Shown: one piece after another, positions 34,628 through 43,272 of the stretch
Numbering within the stretch: position 1 is the stretch's first letter
Layout of the letters: each line of letters begins with the position of its first letter
Assembly: GCF_018334155.1 (NCBI RefSeq)
Contig: NZ_JAGXTP010000003.1
Span: 248,001-312,000 of the forward strand
Direction of reading: 5' to 3'
From: Devosia litorisediminis
GTDB lineage: Bacteria > Pseudomonadota > Alphaproteobacteria > Rhizobiales > Devosiaceae
DNA: 64,000 nucleotides
Program-made: the position numbers and the translations under genes
The notes under the pieces: model-generated
The model's database searches: none
The model's input: only the letters and a program-made list of their open reading frames with translations
What the model was told of the DNA's origin: nothing

Positions 34628-35058
34628 TGACCCACGCGGCCGGATATTCGGGCACACCCCTGGCGCAGAAGCTGGGGCTGAAAGATGGGCAGCGCGTGCT
34701 GTTCATCGACCTGCCTGATGCCGCCACCAACCTGCTGACGGTGCGTGACTTCGGCGAGGTCAGCCAGCGTGCTGCCAGCGATCTGGACGGGGCCACCCCC
34801 GGCTATGATGTCATTCACCTGTTCACCACCGCCCGCGCCGTGCTCGAGGATCTGGCCCAGCGTCTGATGGACCTGATGGCCCGCAATGGCATGCTCTGGG
34901 TGAGCTGGCCCAAAAAGGCCGCCAAGGTCGCCACTGACATCACCGAAGACGTGATCCGCGACGTGCTGCTGCCGCTCGGGCTGGTGGACGTCAAGGTTTG
35001 CGCTGTCGACCAGACCTGGTCGGGCCTCAAGATGATGATCCGGAAGGAATTGCGATGA
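34627..35058 (+). CDS. DUF3052 family protein inside the sdh operon
   Basis: A 143-residue soluble protein with the DUF3052 layout: YSGTPLAQKLGLKDGQRVLFIDLP, a central helix (TTARAVLEDLAQRLMDLM), the motif MLWVSWPKKAAKVATDITED and the end VDQTWSGLKMMIRK. DUF3052 proteins are uncharacterised; several lie next to unrelated metabolic operons. The start overlaps the sdhA stop (TGATG), and its own stop overlaps the next ATG (ATGA), so it is tightly co-translated with sdhA. Whether it helps complex II assembly or simply shares the promoter is open. Confidence 0.88.
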   Translation: MTHAAGYSGTPLAQKLGLKDGQRVLFIDLPDAATNLLTVRDFGEVSQRAASDLDGATPGYDVIHLFTTARAVLEDLAQRLMDLMARNGMLWVSWPKKAAKVATDITEDVIRDVLLPLGLVDVKVCAVDQTWSGLKMMIRKELR

Positions 35059-35342
35059 AACCGATAGCCGTTCTGGCCCTGCTGGGCCTGCTGAGCGCAC
35101 CCGCTTTGGCCGCATCACCAACCAAGGCCCAGCAGGACGAGTTCTATTCGGTCTGCATGGGCATCGCGCAGAATCAAGCATTGTGCAGCTGCAAGGCCGA
35201 GGCGGCCATGACGCTGATCGACGAACGCTTCATGGGGGTGGTGATCGCCTCGATGAAGGGCGGCACCCCGGCCTCGAGCGACTTCGTGGCCTACAATACC
35301 TACGTCGCCAAATCCAATCAGGTCTGCAAGCCGGACTACTAG
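35055..35342 (+). CDS. Small secreted protein with four cysteines
   Basis: This 95-residue product has a signal peptide (MKPIAVLALLGLLSAPALA, then ASPTK). The mature part carries four Cys in the pattern C...C-x-C...C (SVCMGIAQNQ, LCSCKAEA, VCKPDY), suggesting two disulfides or a metal site in the periplasm. I do not recognise a named family. The ATG overlaps the DUF3052 stop by four bases, and sdhB begins 48 bases later behind its own strong ribosome site. Its place between sdhA and sdhB is odd and may be incidental. Confidence 0.78.
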   Translation: MKPIAVLALLGLLSAPALAASPTKAQQDEFYSVCMGIAQNQALCSCKAEAAMTLIDERFMGVVIASMKGGTPASSDFVAYNTYVAKSNQVCKPDY

Positions 35343-35390
35343 AGTTTCCCGCTGTGTTGAACAGCGTGCGTTAAGAAGGAAGACCGCACC

Positions 35391-36173
35391 ATGGTCGAAC
35401 TGATGCTCCCCAAGGCCGACCGGCCCACCAAAGGCAAGACTTGGCCCAAGCCAGCCAATGCCAAGCGGCTGCGCGAGTACCATATCTATCGCTATGACCC
35501 CGACAGCGGCGCCAATCCGCGCATCGACACCTATTTCGTCGATCTCGACGATTGCGGCCCGATGATTCTCGATGGCCTGCTCTGGATCAAGAACAAGGTC
35601 GACGCCACGCTGACCCTGCGCCGCTCCTGCCGCGAGGGCATTTGCGGCTCGTGCTCGATGAACATTAACGGGCTCAACACCCTGGCCTGCACCAAGGGCA
35701 TGGATGACAGCTCGGGCCCCATCAAGATCTATCCGCTGCCGCACATGCCGGTGGTCAAGGATCTGGTGCCCGACCTGAGCACATTCTACGCCCAGCACCG
35801 CGCCATCGAACCCTGGCTCAAGACCACCTCGCCCACCCCGGACAAGGAATGGACCCAGTCCGTGCCCGAACGCGCCAAGCTGGACGGGCTTTACGAGTGC
35901 ATTCTGTGCGCCTGCTGCTCGACCTCGTGCCCGTCCTACTGGTGGAATGGCGACAAATATCTCGGCCCCGCCGCCCTGCTGCAGGCCTATCGCTGGCTGA
36001 TCGACAGCCGCGACGAGACCACCCAGGAGCGTCTCGATGATCTTGAAGACCCCTTCAAGCTCTATCGCTGCCACACCATCATGAACTGCGCCAAGGTCTG
36101 CCCCAAGGGGCTCAACCCGGCCAAGGCCATCGCCGAAATCAAAAAGATGATGGTCGAGCGCAAAGCCGCCTGA
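35391..36173 (+). CDS. sdhB: Succinate dehydrogenase iron-sulfur subunit
   Basis: SdhB carries electrons from FAD to ubiquinone through three clusters. The 260 residues show the 2Fe-2S site ([14 protein letters not shown] plus the later LACTKG), the 4Fe-4S site ([16 protein letters not shown]) and the 3Fe-4S site ([17 protein letters not shown]). All cysteines are present. The ATG has AAGAAGGAAG seven to ten bases upstream. It ends the operon and is followed by a good terminator. Confidence 0.96.
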   Translation: MVELMLPKADRPTKGKTWPKPANAKRLREYHIYRYDPDSGANPRIDTYFVDLDDCGPMILDGLLWIKNKVDATLTLRRSCREGICGSCSMNINGLNTLACTKGMDDSSGPIKIYPLPHMPVVKDLVPDLSTFYAQHRAIEPWLKTTSPTPDKEWTQSVPERAKLDGLYECILCACCSTSCPSYWWNGDKYLGPAALLQAYRWLIDSRDETTQERLDDLEDPFKLYRCHTIMNCAKVCPKGLNPAKAIAEIKKMMVERKAA

Positions 36174-36199
36174 TTGGCAGTTCAGCGCTGAGTTTATGC

Positions 36200-36232
36200 A
36201 GCCTCCGGAGCGATCCGGGGGCTGTTTTGTTT
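36200..36232 (+). terminator. Rho-independent terminator of the sdh operon
   Basis: AGCCTCCGGA pairs with TCCGGGGGCT (one G-T pair) around a GCGA loop, and GTTTTGTTTT follows. It lies 27 bases after the sdhB stop. Confidence 0.88.
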
Positions 36233-36245
36233 TGGGGGCAGACGA

Positions 36246-36683
36246 TCAGGCCTGTTCGGCCTTGCCGATCTGCTGGCGCAGAATGGTGCGGTCGCGGCTG
36301 GAGACGCCGATCAGCTCGGCCACGCGCCAGACCATATTGTCTTCCAACTCGTGGTTCTTGCTGTCGGCAAACACCACGGTCCACATCATGCGGATGATTT
36401 CGAGGCGATCTTCCAGCTCCAGCGACGATAGCGTCGAGGTGAACTTGTAGAAATCCACCGCCTCGGCATCGCGCAGCGCCGCTTCCTTGACCAATTGTTC
36501 GACATTGCCCTCGTCGAGATCATAGTGGTCCATCAGGGCGCCTTTGATGATGACACGCTCGGCGTCACTCATCTGCCCATCAACAGCCGCCAGATGTACC
36601 AAAAGCGCCGCCACCGACAGCTTGGGATCATGGCTGTCGCGTGCTTCGGGTTTGTTGAACAGGCGGGTAATGGCCTCGAACAT
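36246..36683 (-). CDS. TerB-like (COG4103-type) protein
   Basis: A 145-residue, fully helical soluble protein resembling the TerB tellurite-resistance fold: LSVAALLVHLAAVDGQMSDAERVIIKGAL near the start and ADSKNHELEDNMVWRVAELIGVSSRDR in the second half, each with an acidic loop that in TerB-fold proteins can bind metal. Alphaproteobacterial members are conserved single genes without other ter genes and have no settled role. It is transcribed alone, converging on the sdh terminator. Confidence 0.85.
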   Translation of the reverse strand: MFEAITRLFNKPEARDSHDPKLSVAALLVHLAAVDGQMSDAERVIIKGALMDHYDLDEGNVEQLVKEAALRDAEAVDFYKFTSTLSSLELEDRLEIIRMMWTVVFADSKNHELEDNMVWRVAELIGVSSRDRTILRQQIGKAEQA

Positions 36684-36899
36684 GGCGGCAGGCCTCTTTC
36701 GGGGAACGACGGATCAGCGATGGGTTTGGCGCGCCGGGAGAAGCGCGCACGCCCAGACTTAGCGATCAAAGTCATTTCCTCAATGGTCAGTTGCCTGCCT
36801 CACGCGCTCTTGACCGGGTTTGATGCGCAATGGCCACACCCGCACCTGACCTGTCTGGCGGAAAAAGGACTCGACTCTGATCAGATTCGGAGTCTAATT

Positions 36900-36914
36900 G
36901 TTCCCTGTTTGTTC
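36900..36914 (+). promoter_or_regulatory. LexA (SOS) box GTTC-N7-GTTC
   Basis: An exact match to the alphaproteobacterial LexA direct repeat: GTTC, seven bases, GTTC, located 19 bases before the imuA ATG. This is the known control of imuA-imuB-dnaE2 cassettes in Caulobacter and relatives, so DNA damage should induce the operon. Confidence 0.85.
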
Positions 36915-36933
36915 ACATACGAGGTCACGATCC

Positions 36934-37737
36934 ATGGCCCTGCCGGATCGCCAACAGCGCCTTGCCGCGCTGCGGGATACCATTGCCGATATCGAGCGCA
37001 AGCCGGCACTGGCCGAGGCCCGTCCGCTGCTGCGCAACGATGCCAGCGGTTTCCCCATGCCCGCTGGCGGCCTGCTCCAGGAGGTCTTTGCCGATGAGCG
37101 CCGCCACACCGGCGCGGCGCTTGGTTTCGCGCTGGCCCAGGCCCGCAGCCTGATCAGTACCAGCCGCCCGGGGGTGATCTATCTGCACTTGGCCAAGGAG
37201 GGGCAGGAAATGGGGCTGCCCTATGGGCCGGGCCTGATCAGCTTCGGCTTTGACCCCGATGCGCTGGTGCTGGTGCGCGCCGCCAATATGACCGAACTGC
37301 TCTGGGCCGCCGAGGAAGCCATTGCCTGTCGCGCCGTGGCCGCCGTGGTCGCCGACATTGCCGGCCATCAAAAAATGCTCGATTTCACCGCCAGCCGTCG
37401 ACTGGGTCTGCGCACCACCAGCGCCGGCAGCTCCATGTTGCTGTTGCGCTATGGCACGGGCCGCGAAGCCAGCGCCGCCCATCTGCGCTGGCGCGTCACC
37501 CCCGTGCTCAGCGCCGCCCGGCGCTTTGATGCCCTGGCCCCCGGCGCGCCGCGCTGGCAGGTGCAATTGGAGAAAGGGGTGCTCCGCGATTCTCAAACCC
37601 AATGGCTTCTGGGCTGGACACAAGATGGACTTACCACACGCGATGCGGCCCGCCGCCCCTATGTCATTGCGGCCGACACGCCGCTTTCTCAGCCTGTTCC
37701 TGCCCCATTGGCCAACCGACTACCTCAAGCGGGCTGA
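36934..37737 (+). CDS. imuA: ImuA, SOS mutagenesis protein
   Basis: ImuA is a RecA/SulA-related protein required for damage-induced mutagenesis with ImuB and DnaE2. The 267-residue product lacks a Walker A motif but has the family features GGLLQEVFADERRHTGAALGFALA and RRLGLRTTSAGSSMLLLR. The ATG after GAGG was chosen; a GTG 12 codons upstream lies inside the LexA box region. The imuB start lies within the last 77 bases of this gene in another frame, so expression is tightly coupled. Expression should be SOS-controlled by the LexA box just upstream. Confidence 0.9.
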   Translation: MALPDRQQRLAALRDTIADIERKPALAEARPLLRNDASGFPMPAGGLLQEVFADERRHTGAALGFALAQARSLISTSRPGVIYLHLAKEGQEMGLPYGPGLISFGFDPDALVLVRAANMTELLWAAEEAIACRAVAAVVADIAGHQKMLDFTASRRLGLRTTSAGSSMLLLRYGTGREASAAHLRWRVTPVLSAARRFDALAPGAPRWQVQLEKGVLRDSQTQWLLGWTQDGLTTRDAARRPYVIAADTPLSQPVPAPLANRLPQAG

Positions 37738-39298
37738 CCCGACCCTGAGCGGTCCGCTGGTGCTCTATGAACGCATCAAGGGCGGCCTGCGGCTCGCCGC
37801 CATGGATATCGAGGCGGGTCGGGCCGGTCTGCGTCTGGGCCAGAACCTGGCCGACGCCCGCGCCATGCTGCCCGATCTGAGCGTACGCGAAATCGACCGC
37901 CCCATGCTCGAAGCGGCCTTTGCCGATTTCGCTGACTGGCACTCCAATGCCAGCCCGCTGGTCGCCGTGCTGGGCGATGTCGCCAGGTTCGGCGATCTGG
38001 TGCTCGATATTACCGGGGTCGCCCATCTGTTCGGCGGCGAACGCGCCATGCTGATCACCCTGCTCACCCGGCTGCGCGCGCTGGGCTATACCGTGGCTGG
38101 CGCCATCGCCCCCACCATTGGCGCCGCCTGGGCGGTCAGCCATTTCGCCCGCAGCCAGGTGGTCCAGGAGGAAGCCCTCAGCGCTGCGCTCGACGCCCTG
38201 CCCGTAGGCGCGCTCAGATTGAGCCCCGAACAGATCGCCGGGCTCACCCAGATGGGGCTGACCAGCCTGGCCCAGTTGCGCCCGCGCGACCGCAAGTCGC
38301 TACAGGCCCGCTTCGGCATCAGCCTGCTGACCCGGCTCGATCAGGCCTATGGCATACTCGAGGAGCGTATGACGCCGCGCCTGCCCATTGCCGAACGTTA
38401 CGCCGAACGGCGCTTTCCCGAACCCATCGGCCTGCTCGATGATGTGCTGATGACCGCCCAGGATCTGGCCGTGCAACTGGGCCATCAATTGCAGGCCGAA
38501 GGGCTCGGGGCCCAGACCTTTCATCTGTTTCTCTATCGCGTCGATCACAAGGTGATGGCGCTCTCGGTCAATTCGGCGCGGCTGACCCGCGACCCCGCCC
38601 ATATCGCCAAGCTGTTCGCCCATCGCGCCGAGCGGCTCTCGGGCGAATATGATGCCGGTTTCGGCATCGACATGATCCGGCTGGCCGTCAGCTCGGTGGG
38701 CGAGCTAGATGGCACCCAATTGGGCGCCTTTGCCACCGATGATGGCGCTGCCGACCTGATCCAGCTGCAGGACCGCATGAGCAGCCGGCTGGGCACCATG
38801 GCCGTGCTGCGCACCCAGTTCGTGGCCACCCATATTCCCGAGCGCGCCGCTCGGCTGGTACCGGCCATGGTGCATGCGGCAACCCCCGCCAACCAGCCCG
38901 GCCCATCCCTGCAGCGCCCCTTGCGCCTGCTACCCGTGCCCGAACCCATCGCCATCAATGCCGAAGTGCCCGATGGCCTGCCTGCCTCGATGATCTGGCG
39001 CCGCGTCAGCTATCGCATCACCAAGGCTGCCGGGCCCGAACGACTGGGGGCTGAATGGTGGCGCAGTGGCCAGCGCCTGCAACTGGCCCCGCCCGAAATC
39101 CCCCGCCCGCCCAAGCCCGGCGAAAAGCCCAAGGCACCGCCCTATGTGCCCCAGCTTGAGCGTTTCAATCCTTCAGCCGTCACCCGCGATTATTATGTCG
39201 CCGAAGACGCCATGGGCCGTCGCTTCTGGATCTATCGCGAAGGGCTTTATGTCCCCGATGCCAGCCCGGTCTGGTATCTGCACGGCCTGTTCGCATGA
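37661..39298 (+). CDS. imuB: ImuB, catalytically inactive Y-family polymerase homologue
   Basis: ImuB is a Y-family polymerase relative that has lost catalysis and acts as an adaptor linking ImuA, the sliding clamp and DnaE2. The 545-residue product starts MSLRPTRRFLSLFLPHWPTD; the usual first catalytic Asp of Y polymerases is replaced in LSLFLPHWPT. Helix-hairpin-helix-like LSPEQIAGLTQMGLTSLAQL and a C-terminal YYVAEDAMGRRFWIYREGLY follow. The ATG was chosen from this start; a longer frame runs back antisense-like through imuA without family content. It overlaps imuA by 77 bases and dnaE2 by 4. Confidence 0.9.
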   Translation: MSLRPTRRFLSLFLPHWPTDYLKRADPTLSGPLVLYERIKGGLRLAAMDIEAGRAGLRLGQNLADARAMLPDLSVREIDRPMLEAAFADFADWHSNASPLVAVLGDVARFGDLVLDITGVAHLFGGERAMLITLLTRLRALGYTVAGAIAPTIGAAWAVSHFARSQVVQEEALSAALDALPVGALRLSPEQIAGLTQMGLTSLAQLRPRDRKSLQARFGISLLTRLDQAYGILEERMTPRLPIAERYAERRFPEPIGLLDDVLMTAQDLAVQLGHQLQAEGLGAQTFHLFLYRVDHKVMALSVNSARLTRDPAHIAKLFAHRAERLSGEYDAGFGIDMIRLAVSSVGELDGTQLGAFATDDGAADLIQLQDRMSSRLGTMAVLRTQFVATHIPERAARLVPAMVHAATPANQPGPSLQRPLRLLPVPEPIAINAEVPDGLPASMIWRRVSYRITKAAGPERLGAEWWRSGQRLQLAPPEIPRPPKPGEKPKAPPYVPQLERFNPSAVTRDYYVAEDAMGRRFWIYREGLYVPDASPVWYLHGLFA

Positions 39299-42200
39299 GC
39301 GATCTGATCACCCTGATGCAGGCGCCCGTGGCGGCACCGTCACGCCCCCGGCCGCCAGCCCCTCCCTTTGCCGAACTGGTCTCGACCAGCAATTTCTCGT
39401 TCCTGCATGGCGGCTCGCACCCCGAGGAGCTGGTCAATGCCGCCGCCCATCTGGGGTTGAACGGCTTTGGCCTGACCGACCGCAACAGCTTTGCCGGGGT
39501 GGTGCGCGGCTATGTGGCCGCCCGCGACATGGAGCCAGCGCCTCCCGGCTTTCGCTATCTGGTGGGCGTGCGGCTGTGCTTTGCCGATGGCACACCCGAC
39601 ATCATCGCCTATCCCAGCACCCGGCTGGCCTATGGCCGGTTGTGCAAGCTGTTGACCATCGGCAATCAGCGCGGCGAAAAGGGCAAGCCGGTGCTCTATC
39701 TGTCGGACCTGTTCGGCGCCGGCCATCCCGGCTCGACCACCGAGCAGGGGGCAACGGAAAACCATGCCCAGGGGCAGCTGTTCATTCTGGTGCCCGATGA
39801 AGCCGATTGGGGCCTGACCGAACAGACGCTGGCCACGCTGAACCAACAGGCACCAGGCCGCGTCTGGGTCGCCGCCGCCACGCGCTTTGATGGCACCGAC
39901 CGGGCGCGTCTGAACCGCATCGACCAGCTCGCCAGACGCCACAACGCGCCCATGCTGGCCAGCAATGATGTCCGGTATCACCAGCCCAACCGCCGCATGG
40001 TCCAGGATGTCGTGACCTGCATTCGCCAGCATCTGACGCTCGAAACCGCCGGCTGGCAGCTGGCCGCCAATGCCGAACGCCACCTCAAGCCGCCGCGCGA
40101 AATGGCCAGGCTGTTCGCCGATTATCCCGACGCCATGCACCAGACCCAGAAGCTGATAGCCCGCATCGATTTTTCGCTCGACCAGCTCAAATACAATTAC
40201 CCCGAAGAGACCATCGGCAATGGCGAAACCGCCCAGCAGACCCTGGAGCGGCTGGCCTGGGCCGGCGCGGCCAGGCGCTATCCGAACGGGGTATCGGACA
40301 AGACCCGTCGCGCCATCTGGTCCGAGCTCTGCCTGATCGCCTACAAACGCTATGCCGCCTATTTCCTGACCGTGCATGACATCGTCATGTTCGCCCGCCA
40401 TGAGCGCAAGATCCTGTGTCAGGGCCGCGGCTCGGCCGCCAATTCCACGGTGTGTTTCTGTCTCGAAATCACCGAGGTCGACCCCGAAACCAGCTCCCTG
40501 GTGTTTGGCCGTTTCATCTCCACCGAACGCGACGAACCGCCCGATATCGACGTCGATTTCGAGCATGAACGGCGCGAAGAGGTGATGGCCTATATCTACA
40601 AAAAATATGGCGGCAAACGCACCGGCCTGACCGCCAATGTCATTTCCTACCGCTCCAAATCGGCCATGCGCGAGGCCGCCAAGGTGTTCGGCGTCTCTGA
40701 CGATACCGTCACCGCGCTCAACGGCCTGCAATGGGGTTGGGGCGCCGGCATCGATCTGGGGGAGCTGACAACCATCGGGCTCAGCCCCGATGATCCCACG
40801 CTGGCCCAGATGTTCGAGGTCGTCAAAGTGCTGCGCGGCTTCCCGCGCCATCTGTCCCAGCATGTGGGGGGCTTTGTCATCACCCGCGATTCGCTCGAAA
40901 GTCTGGTGCCGATCTCCAAGACTGCCATGGACAGCCGCACCATCATTGAATGGAACAAGGACGACATTGCCGCCCTGGCCATTCTCAAAGTCGATGTGCT
41001 GGCGCTGGGCATGCTCAGCTGCCTGCGCCGCGCTTTCGAATTGATGCAGACCCATTATGGCCAGTCGCTGGCACTGGTCGATCTGCTCGCCGAGGAAATC
41101 GATCCCGACCCGTCCAAAAAGGCCGAGGTCTACGCCATGATCCAGCGCGCCGACACGCTGGGCGTGTTCCAGATCGAAAGCCGGGCGCAGATGAGCATGC
41201 TGCCCCGCCTCAAGCCGGAAAAATTCTACGATCTGGTGATCGAGGTGGCCATTGTCCGACCCGGTCCGATCCAGGGCAATATGGTCCATCCCTATCTGCG
41301 GCGGCGGCAGGGGCTGGAGCCGGCCATCTATCACGATGACAAGCTCAAGGGCGTGCTGGGGCGCACGCTGGGCATTCCACTGTTTCAGGAACAGGCCATG
41401 CAGATCGCCATTGTCGGCGCCGGGTTTTCTCCCGGCAAGGCCGACAGCCTGCGCCGCGCCATGGCCGCCTGGCGTCGCACTGGCAAGATCGCCCAGTTCG
41501 GTGAGGAATTCATCGCCGGCATGCGCACCAATGGCTACCCCGAAGAGTTCGCCAAGAACTGTTTCGCCCAGATCCAGGGCTTTGCCGAATATGGCTTTCC
41601 CGAAAGCCATGCGGCCTCGTTTGCCCTGCTGGTCTATGCCTCGTGCTGGCTCAAATGCCATTACCCCGATGTGTTTGCCACCGCCCTGCTCAACAGCCAG
41701 CCCATGGGGTTCTACGCTCCCTCCCAGATCATCCGCGATGCCATCGAGCATGGCGTGGAGGTGCGCGCGGTCGATGTGAACCTGTCCGATCTCGAATGCG
41801 TGCTCGAAGGCGATAGCCGCCCCGCCCGCGACCATCTCTGGCCCCAGCACCAATCCATGGCTGACCATGTCCATGCCACCAGGGCGATCCGTCTGGGCCT
41901 CACCCATGCCGTGGGGCTGGCCGATGCCGACATCAACCGCATCGTGGCCCGCCGTGGCGCCGGTTATGACTCGGTGCGCGATCTCTGGCTGCGCACCCAG
42001 GTGCCCATTGCCAGTCTCGAAAAACTCGCCCGCGCCGACGCCTTTGCCTCGCTGGGCCTGTCGCGCCGCGAAGCGCTCTGGGCGGTCAAGGGGCTGATCG
42101 GCACTCATGGCGCCGATACCCTGCCGCTATTTGTTGCCGCCGGCAGCGTCCAGACCGATGTCGACAGCGAAACCGGCCTGCCCAAAATGCTGCCCGGCGA

Positions 42201-42738
42201 GGAGGTCATTCACGATTATTCGACCCTGTCATTCTCGCTCAAGGGCCATCCGCTGCAATTCATCCGACCCATGCTGCAAGCGCGCCGCACCACGCGCTGC
42301 GATCAATTGCTCAATGTCAAACCGGGCAGCCGCATCGAAGTGGCCGGGCTGGTCCTGGTGCGCCAACGACCGGGCACGGCCAGCGGGGTAATCTTTGCCA
42401 CGCTCGAGGACGAAACCGGTATCGCCAATATCGTGATCTGGCCAAAAACCTTTGAAGCCAATCGCAAGACCGTGCTGGGCGCCCGCCTGCTCGCGGTGCG
42501 CGGACAACTCCAGCGCGAGGGACTGGTGGTGCATATCATCGCCGAACAGCTCACCGACATGACACATCATCTGCTCGATCTGGCGCATGGCCAGGACATT
42601 GGCGACAGGATACTGGCGCGCGGCGATGAAGGCCGCTCAGGCCCCCAGCCCGGTCGCGACCACAAGGCGATGCTGGAAATCGAAAAGGCCCGCCGGGCCG
42701 CCTATGCTGCTCTGCCCGAAGGCCGCAATTTCCACTAG
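39295..42738 (+). CDS. dnaE2: Error-prone DNA polymerase DnaE2
   Basis: DnaE2 is a second C-family polymerase that copies past lesions and causes SOS mutations. The 1147 residues have a PHP domain at the N-terminus (FAELVSTSNFSFLHGGSHPEELV), the polymerase active site with the Asp triad in PPDIDVDFEHERR, GRGSAANSTVCFCLEIT, the fingers/clamp region and a C-terminal OB fold (RIEVAGLVLVRQRPGTASG). Length and motifs match DnaE2 rather than the replicative DnaE1. The start overlaps the imuB stop (ATGA). It ends the SOS operon 10 bases before the convergent phhB stop. Confidence 0.96.
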   Translation: MSDLITLMQAPVAAPSRPRPPAPPFAELVSTSNFSFLHGGSHPEELVNAAAHLGLNGFGLTDRNSFAGVVRGYVAARDMEPAPPGFRYLVGVRLCFADGTPDIIAYPSTRLAYGRLCKLLTIGNQRGEKGKPVLYLSDLFGAGHPGSTTEQGATENHAQGQLFILVPDEADWGLTEQTLATLNQQAPGRVWVAAATRFDGTDRARLNRIDQLARRHNAPMLASNDVRYHQPNRRMVQDVVTCIRQHLTLETAGWQLAANAERHLKPPREMARLFADYPDAMHQTQKLIARIDFSLDQLKYNYPEETIGNGETAQQTLERLAWAGAARRYPNGVSDKTRRAIWSELCLIAYKRYAAYFLTVHDIVMFARHERKILCQGRGSAANSTVCFCLEITEVDPETSSLVFGRFISTERDEPPDIDVDFEHERREEVMAYIYKKYGGKRTGLTANVISYRSKSAMREAAKVFGVSDDTVTALNGLQWGWGAGIDLGELTTIGLSPDDPTLAQMFEVVKVLRGFPRHLSQHVGGFVITRDSLESLVPISKTAMDSRTIIEWNKDDIAALAILKVDVLALGMLSCLRRAFELMQTHYGQSLALVDLLAEEIDPDPSKKAEVYAMIQRADTLGVFQIESRAQMSMLPRLKPEKFYDLVIEVAIVRPGPIQGNMVHPYLRRRQGLEPAIYHDDKLKGVLGRTLGIPLFQEQAMQIAIVGAGFSPGKADSLRRAMAAWRRTGKIAQFGEEFIAGMRTNGYPEEFAKNCFAQIQGFAEYGFPESHAASFALLVYASCWLKCHYPDVFATALLNSQPMGFYAPSQIIRDAIEHGVEVRAVDVNLSDLECVLEGDSRPARDHLWPQHQSMADHVHATRAIRLGLTHAVGLADADINRIVARRGAGYDSVRDLWLRTQVPIASLEKLARADAFASLGLSRREALWAVKGLIGTHGADTLPLFVAAGSVQTDVDSETGLPKMLPGEEVIHDYSTLSFSLKGHPLQFIRPMLQARRTTRCDQLLNVKPGSRIEVAGLVLVRQRPGTASGVIFATLEDETGIANIVIWPKTFEANRKTVLGARLLAVRGQLQREGLVVHIIAEQLTDMTHHLLDLAHGQDIGDRILARGDEGRSGPQPGRDHKAMLEIEKARRAAYAALPEGRNFH

Positions 42739-42748
42739 GCCGCAAGGC

Positions 42749-43039
42749 TCAGCCCACGATGCGATCAATAGCCTGGGCCAGCGCCACATCCTTGGCACTC
42801 AGCCCGCCCGCATCATGGGTCGTCAATTTCACCCGCACCACATTGTAGCCATTGGACCAGTCCGGGTGATGACCGGCCTTTTCCGCCGCCAGCGCGACCC
42901 GACTCATAAAGCCGAACGCCTCGGAGAAATCCTTGAACTTGAACACATGGCTGATGGCGTCATCCGCTGCATCATAGATCCAGCCATTGAGCCCGCGCAG
43001 AGCCGTCTCGCGGGCGGCATCGTTCAGCTTCTCAACCAT
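42749..43039 (-). CDS. phhB: 4a-hydroxytetrahydrobiopterin dehydratase
   Basis: This pterin-4a-carbinolamine dehydratase recycles the pterin cofactor of aromatic amino acid hydroxylases. The 96 residues include the active-site cluster [22 protein letters not shown], in which the His-His-Pro-Asp and a later His are the catalytic group. Length is normal. No phenylalanine hydroxylase gene lies in the window, and in such bacteria the protein may instead serve molybdopterin or general pterin repair. It is monocistronic and converges on dnaE2. Confidence 0.92.
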   Translation of the reverse strand: MVEKLNDAARETALRGLNGWIYDAADDAISHVFKFKDFSEAFGFMSRVALAAEKAGHHPDWSNGYNVVRVKLTTHDAGGLSAKDVALAQAIDRIVG

Positions 43040-43258
43040 AAATCACCCATTGGCAGTCTGTTAACGCCGCCATCAATAAGCGTGCAAAGCGACGCTTCCA
43101 AGGCACTGCGATTAACGCCGCGGCAACAGCTTGCCGCCAGTTTGTGTCACCAAAGGCCTGGCAATTGCGCCAGGCACAGGCGACCAGATCATCAGTGCAG
43201 GGTCACAGTCTTACAGAACCGCAATTAACGCGGTCGGCAGGCCCGCTGACACAGCGCC

Positions 43259-43266
43259 GGGAGGAA
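43259..43266 (+). promoter_or_regulatory. Strong ribosome-binding site pointing to a non-ATG start
   Basis: GGGAGGAA lies six bases before ATC 43273, exactly where the encoded signal peptide of the next gene begins. No ATG, GTG or TTG in that frame has comparable spacing to any ribosome site. Confidence 0.5.
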
Positions 43267-43272
43267 CAGCGC

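Noticed and set aside
39340..42108. 922-codon open frame on the minus strand
   Set aside because: It is antisense to dnaE2, whose motifs and coupling are certain. The His/Gly-rich, low-complexity product is typical of the reverse of a GC-rich gene.
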